Source of the DNA: Parvularcula dongshanensis | Lineage (GTDB): Bacteria; Pseudomonadota; Alphaproteobacteria; Caulobacterales; Parvularculaceae | Direction of reading: 5' to 3' | Assembly (NCBI RefSeq): GCF_014199615.1 | Contig: NZ_JACHOB010000001.1 | Span: 1,054,001 to 1,118,000, forward strand | DNA length: 64,000 nucleotides | Shown: in pieces, positions 63,473 through 64,000 of the stretch | Position numbering within the stretch: position 1 is the first letter of the stretch | Layout of the letters: each line of letters begins with the position of its first letter | Position numbers and translations under genes: made by a program | The notes under the pieces: generated by a model | What the model saw: only the letters and a program-made list of their open reading frames with translations | What the model was told of the DNA's origin: nothing | Database searches by the model: none

Positions 63473-64000
63473 ATGCATCTGACGAGACGCGGCTTCGTGG
63501 CCGCCCTTTCCGCCTCGGCGGTCGCTCCTGGCTGCTCCCGCGCCGAGACCACGGGCCTTTTTGCGAGCCTGCTCGACCAAGCGTTCGGAGAGGCGGCGAC
63601 GCTGCCGCAGCTTCGCTCGATGATCGTCGCGCGCGACGGCGCCGTGGTGCGAGAGCGGGTGTTTCAAGGGCCGAACCTTGACACGCCGGTCAACATCAAG
63701 AGCGCGTCGAAGTCCGTCCTCTCCGCGCTCGCCGGAGTGGCGATTGGGCAGGGCGTTCTGTCCGGCGTCGACGCGCAGATCGCGCCGCTACTCGGTGAGC
63801 GCGTCCCGCAGGACGCCGACCCCCGAATCTCCGAGATCACCATCGAGGACCTGCTGACGATGCGCGCAGGGCTAGGCTCGACCTCGAGCCGGAACTACGG
63901 CCCATGGGTCGTGAGCGAGGATTGGGTCGCATACGCGCTCGAGCAGCCCTTCGTGGCCGATCCTGGCGGACGGATGATCTACTCGACTGGCAGCTCGCAC
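63473..64000 (+). CDS. Serine hydrolase of the beta-lactamase/DD-peptidase family (partial)
   Basis: The first 176 codons of a gene that runs off the window. The N-terminus combines a Tat-like RRGFVAA with a lipobox-like APGC (C21), so it is probably exported and perhaps lipidated. The catalytic SxxK is S77-A-S-K80 in IKSASKSVLS, and YST (170-172) may be the YxN-type motif. Such proteins include class C-like beta-lactamases, carboxypeptidases and esterases, so the substrate is undecided. No good ribosome site precedes the ATG. Confidence 0.82.
   Translation, partial: MHLTRRGFVAALSASAVAPGCSRAETTGLFASLLDQAFGEAATLPQLRSMIVARDGAVVRERVFQGPNLDTPVNIKSASKSVLSALAGVAIGQGVLSGVDAQIAPLLGERVPQDADPRISEITIEDLLTMRAGLGSTSSRNYGPWVVSEDWVAYALEQPFVADPGGRMIYSTGSSH

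Overview
The window is about 67% GC, densely packed and almost entirely chromosomal housekeeping DNA of an alphaproteobacterium. This is suggested by an aa3-type ctaC-ctaD-ctaB-ctaG block, small families that are largely alphaproteobacterial (DUF1491, DUF2842, DUF2937), a PleC-like kinase, the short prolyl-tRNA synthetase and remains of a Rhodobacter-type gene transfer agent (GTA). A marine Parvularculales/Caulobacterales-like lineage is my best guess, but it is not proven from sequence alone.

Layout. 1-8444: an Mrp/Mbh-type cation/proton antiporter operon (mnhE-F-G, MbhD-like, mnhB-C-D, then two more proton-channel subunits) with a small membrane protein and a methyltransferase inside it. 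8700-12400: a DnaA-domain-IV-like protein, gluQ, a J-domain protein, tldD and a TPR protein. 12546-17776: cytochrome oxidase subunits II and I, heme O synthase, a small CoxF-like protein, ctaG and sufE. 17823-23107: an exported protein of unknown function, a soluble PAS histidine kinase, DUF1491, a class A penicillin-binding protein and a YcgN-type protein. 23174-25766: a relic of a GTA cluster in which the ATPase end of the large terminase is joined in frame to the C-terminal part of the gp15-like tail protein. 25836-38901: a DnaJ-like chaperone, DegP, a two-component pair, HU, glnE, a PleC-like kinase and pepN. 39116-47577: nuoG, a secreted RTX metalloprotease, nuoH, nuoI, then a DsbD-like protein with a thioredoxin-fold partner. 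47666-56958: pgi, a GGDEF protein, purE-purK, a 5-oxoprolinase operon (pxpABC), ctaA and a lipoprotein. 57149-64000: rplM-rpsI, a hairpin-rich spacer, radC, map, a PRC-barrel protein, lipB, tRNA-Leu(GAG), a small membrane protein, proS and the start of a serine hydrolase.

How they fit together: much of the window is membrane bioenergetics (antiporter, complex I parts, aa3 oxidase with heme O and heme A synthases and copper delivery). Envelope quality control (DegP, PBP1A-like, DsbD) and translation or repair genes make up most of the rest. Genes are tightly coupled, with many 1- or 4-base overlaps. Four convergent gene pairs even share a single CTAG as their two stop codons.

The most unusual features are the collapsed GTA fusion gene, matching periplasmic extensions in oxidase subunits I and II, a His-rich insertion in MnhC, a secreted protease inside the nuo operon, and a stand-alone DnaA DNA-binding domain.
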